Below, one piece after another: positions 53,537-64,000 of a stretch of DNA of 64,000 nucleotides. The stretch spans positions 48,856,001-48,920,000 of the forward strand of contig OZ231126.1 of the NCBI GenBank assembly GCA_965153355.1, written 5' to 3'. A program made the translations under genes and the position numbers. The notes below the pieces were generated by a model. It did no database searches and had not been told where the DNA came from. It saw only the letters and a program-made list of their open reading frames with translations. Each line of letters starts with the position of its first letter. The first letter of the stretch is position 1. This DNA comes from Flaccisagitta enflata (Eukaryota; Chaetognatha; Sagittoidea; Aphragmophora).

Positions 53537-54213
53537 CTGACCTCGCGAGCCTCTGGCATGTACCGAAGAAAATTGGTCCAGTTGAAAGCTGTGGGATTGC
53601 TGATTGTTAAAGATGTGACCATGGATTGTAGTTATATTGATAGTAATTGTATTAGTATAAGTTGTTCGTTTTGTTGTTGTAGAGAAAATAATAAGGATAG
53701 ATAAATTGGACAGTTTGGACTTGCAGGCTCTGTTGAATTCCTGACAGAAAAAAAGGTTGATTTACTATGCTAATGCTGCAATTTTTTTATCTCCCGCGAG
53801 GGCAACAAAAAATTCGTTCAGTCGTTCATTTTTCATTTATCCAGTTTTATCCTCCTTTATAGTACAAGACAGATTATAGTACAAGACAAAATTCTCACAC
53901 CTACTAACTCTTAGATTTTGTGCACACTCAAGTTAGCTAAATAACCTGTATAACCTGTAAAAAACTTTCGCAGAAGGAAAACCCATAAGCTTGGGCGTTG
54001 TTGTTTGTTAGAAGGCTTGATATATTTAGCTAACCTAGGTAGAAAGAAAAATTATATCACATGTATTCTTGGAACAAAAAAGAAAAATACACAAGAGTAA
54101 AGGCGCATGTGTTATATGCCAGCTGTTCTGCAATCATGCAATTTGATCAAAACAGCGATTGGGAGAGAATTGAATGCCTACGATGTCTATGATGCGCGTG
54201 CCGTTAACACGAG
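53537..54213. other. Convergent 3' region of AARSD1 and chitinase
   Basis: The two genes end 677 bp apart and read toward each other, so both 3' untranslated regions and cleavage sites should lie here. AT-rich, with no coding sequence or clear repeat. Confidence 0.5.
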
Positions 54214-63705
<9,492 letters not shown>

Positions 63706-64000
63706 CTTGTAGTTTCTCACAGTTTTCACTGACGATAACGATTGATTTCTGCTTTTCTGTTTTATTTAATTTTTTTATTATTATTTTTTTTGTTTGATTT
63801 TTTCTCAGTCGTCTCCAAACCGACTGCCGCTCGTCTTTTTCGCCTATTTCACGCCTTTTGTTTCGTCCTTTGACGAACGCAGAAAATGATGACAGTCGAT
63901 GGCGGCGTTTGTTTCTAAAACTAACGAACTCTCTCTTCAGCTCGTCCTCTCGCTCCCGCTTTCTCGTTCTCTAAATTCTCGCTCCCTGTGTCGGATACCG
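63706..64000. promoter_or_regulatory. Chitinase 5' flank
   Basis: The stretch immediately upstream of the chitinase start codon on the minus strand. It is AT-rich near 63750-63800 and GA-rich (on the coding strand) toward 64000. It should hold the 5' untranslated region and proximal promoter, but no TATA or initiator could be fixed. Confidence 0.4.

Overview
The window is animal nuclear DNA with a protostome-type gene set. Long genes are broken into short exons by GT-AG introns, and microsatellites and foldback elements are abundant. A GH18/CBM14 chitinase and orthologues of conserved metazoan housekeeping genes are present, but the phylum cannot be fixed from sequence alone. All gene models were built by hand: homologous peptides were recognised, then splice sites were chosen so that phase is kept across every junction.

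Layout. On the minus strand, right to left from 41.1 kb: THUMPD1 (41069-33645), MLYCD (about 31.6-22.8 kb), a long disordered protein of unknown function (22251-19639), a doubtful terminal exon (17964-17498), DDX19/DBP5 (17191-9244), RNA polymerase III subunit RPC9/CRCP (7980-5700), CGRRF1 (5588-1559) and PPP1R11 (1337-740). The last three are only 111 and 221 bp apart, which looks operon-like. On the plus strand lies AARSD1 (44526-53536), divergent from THUMPD1 across 3.5 kb that holds a 2.1-kb pyrimidine tract. On the minus strand again, a secreted chitinase with two chitin-binding domains (63705-54214) converges on AARSD1.

The most notable gene is AARSD1. Its exon 9 runs without a stop, and without a new Met, from the end of the alanyl-tRNA editing protein into the first strand of an eEF1-gamma-type GST domain. 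Three further in-phase exons complete the GST N and C subdomains. The result is an editing factor fused to a GST-like docking domain, about 655 residues long.

The non-coding part is dominated by repeats. One dispersed family (about 18 copies) carries GACN tetranucleotide runs and ends in a palindrome whose two halves covary between copies. A second family pairs two conserved GC-rich modules with different tandem-repeat cargo. Several long foldback elements, two of them filling most of an intron or several kilobases of one, would make double-stranded pre-mRNA. Small TA-flanked inverted-repeat elements are nested inside older repeats. Functionally the genes span protein phosphatase-1 control, ubiquitin ligation, Pol III transcription, mRNA export, malonyl-CoA turnover, tRNA acetylation and editing, and chitin degradation; no shared pathway is evident.
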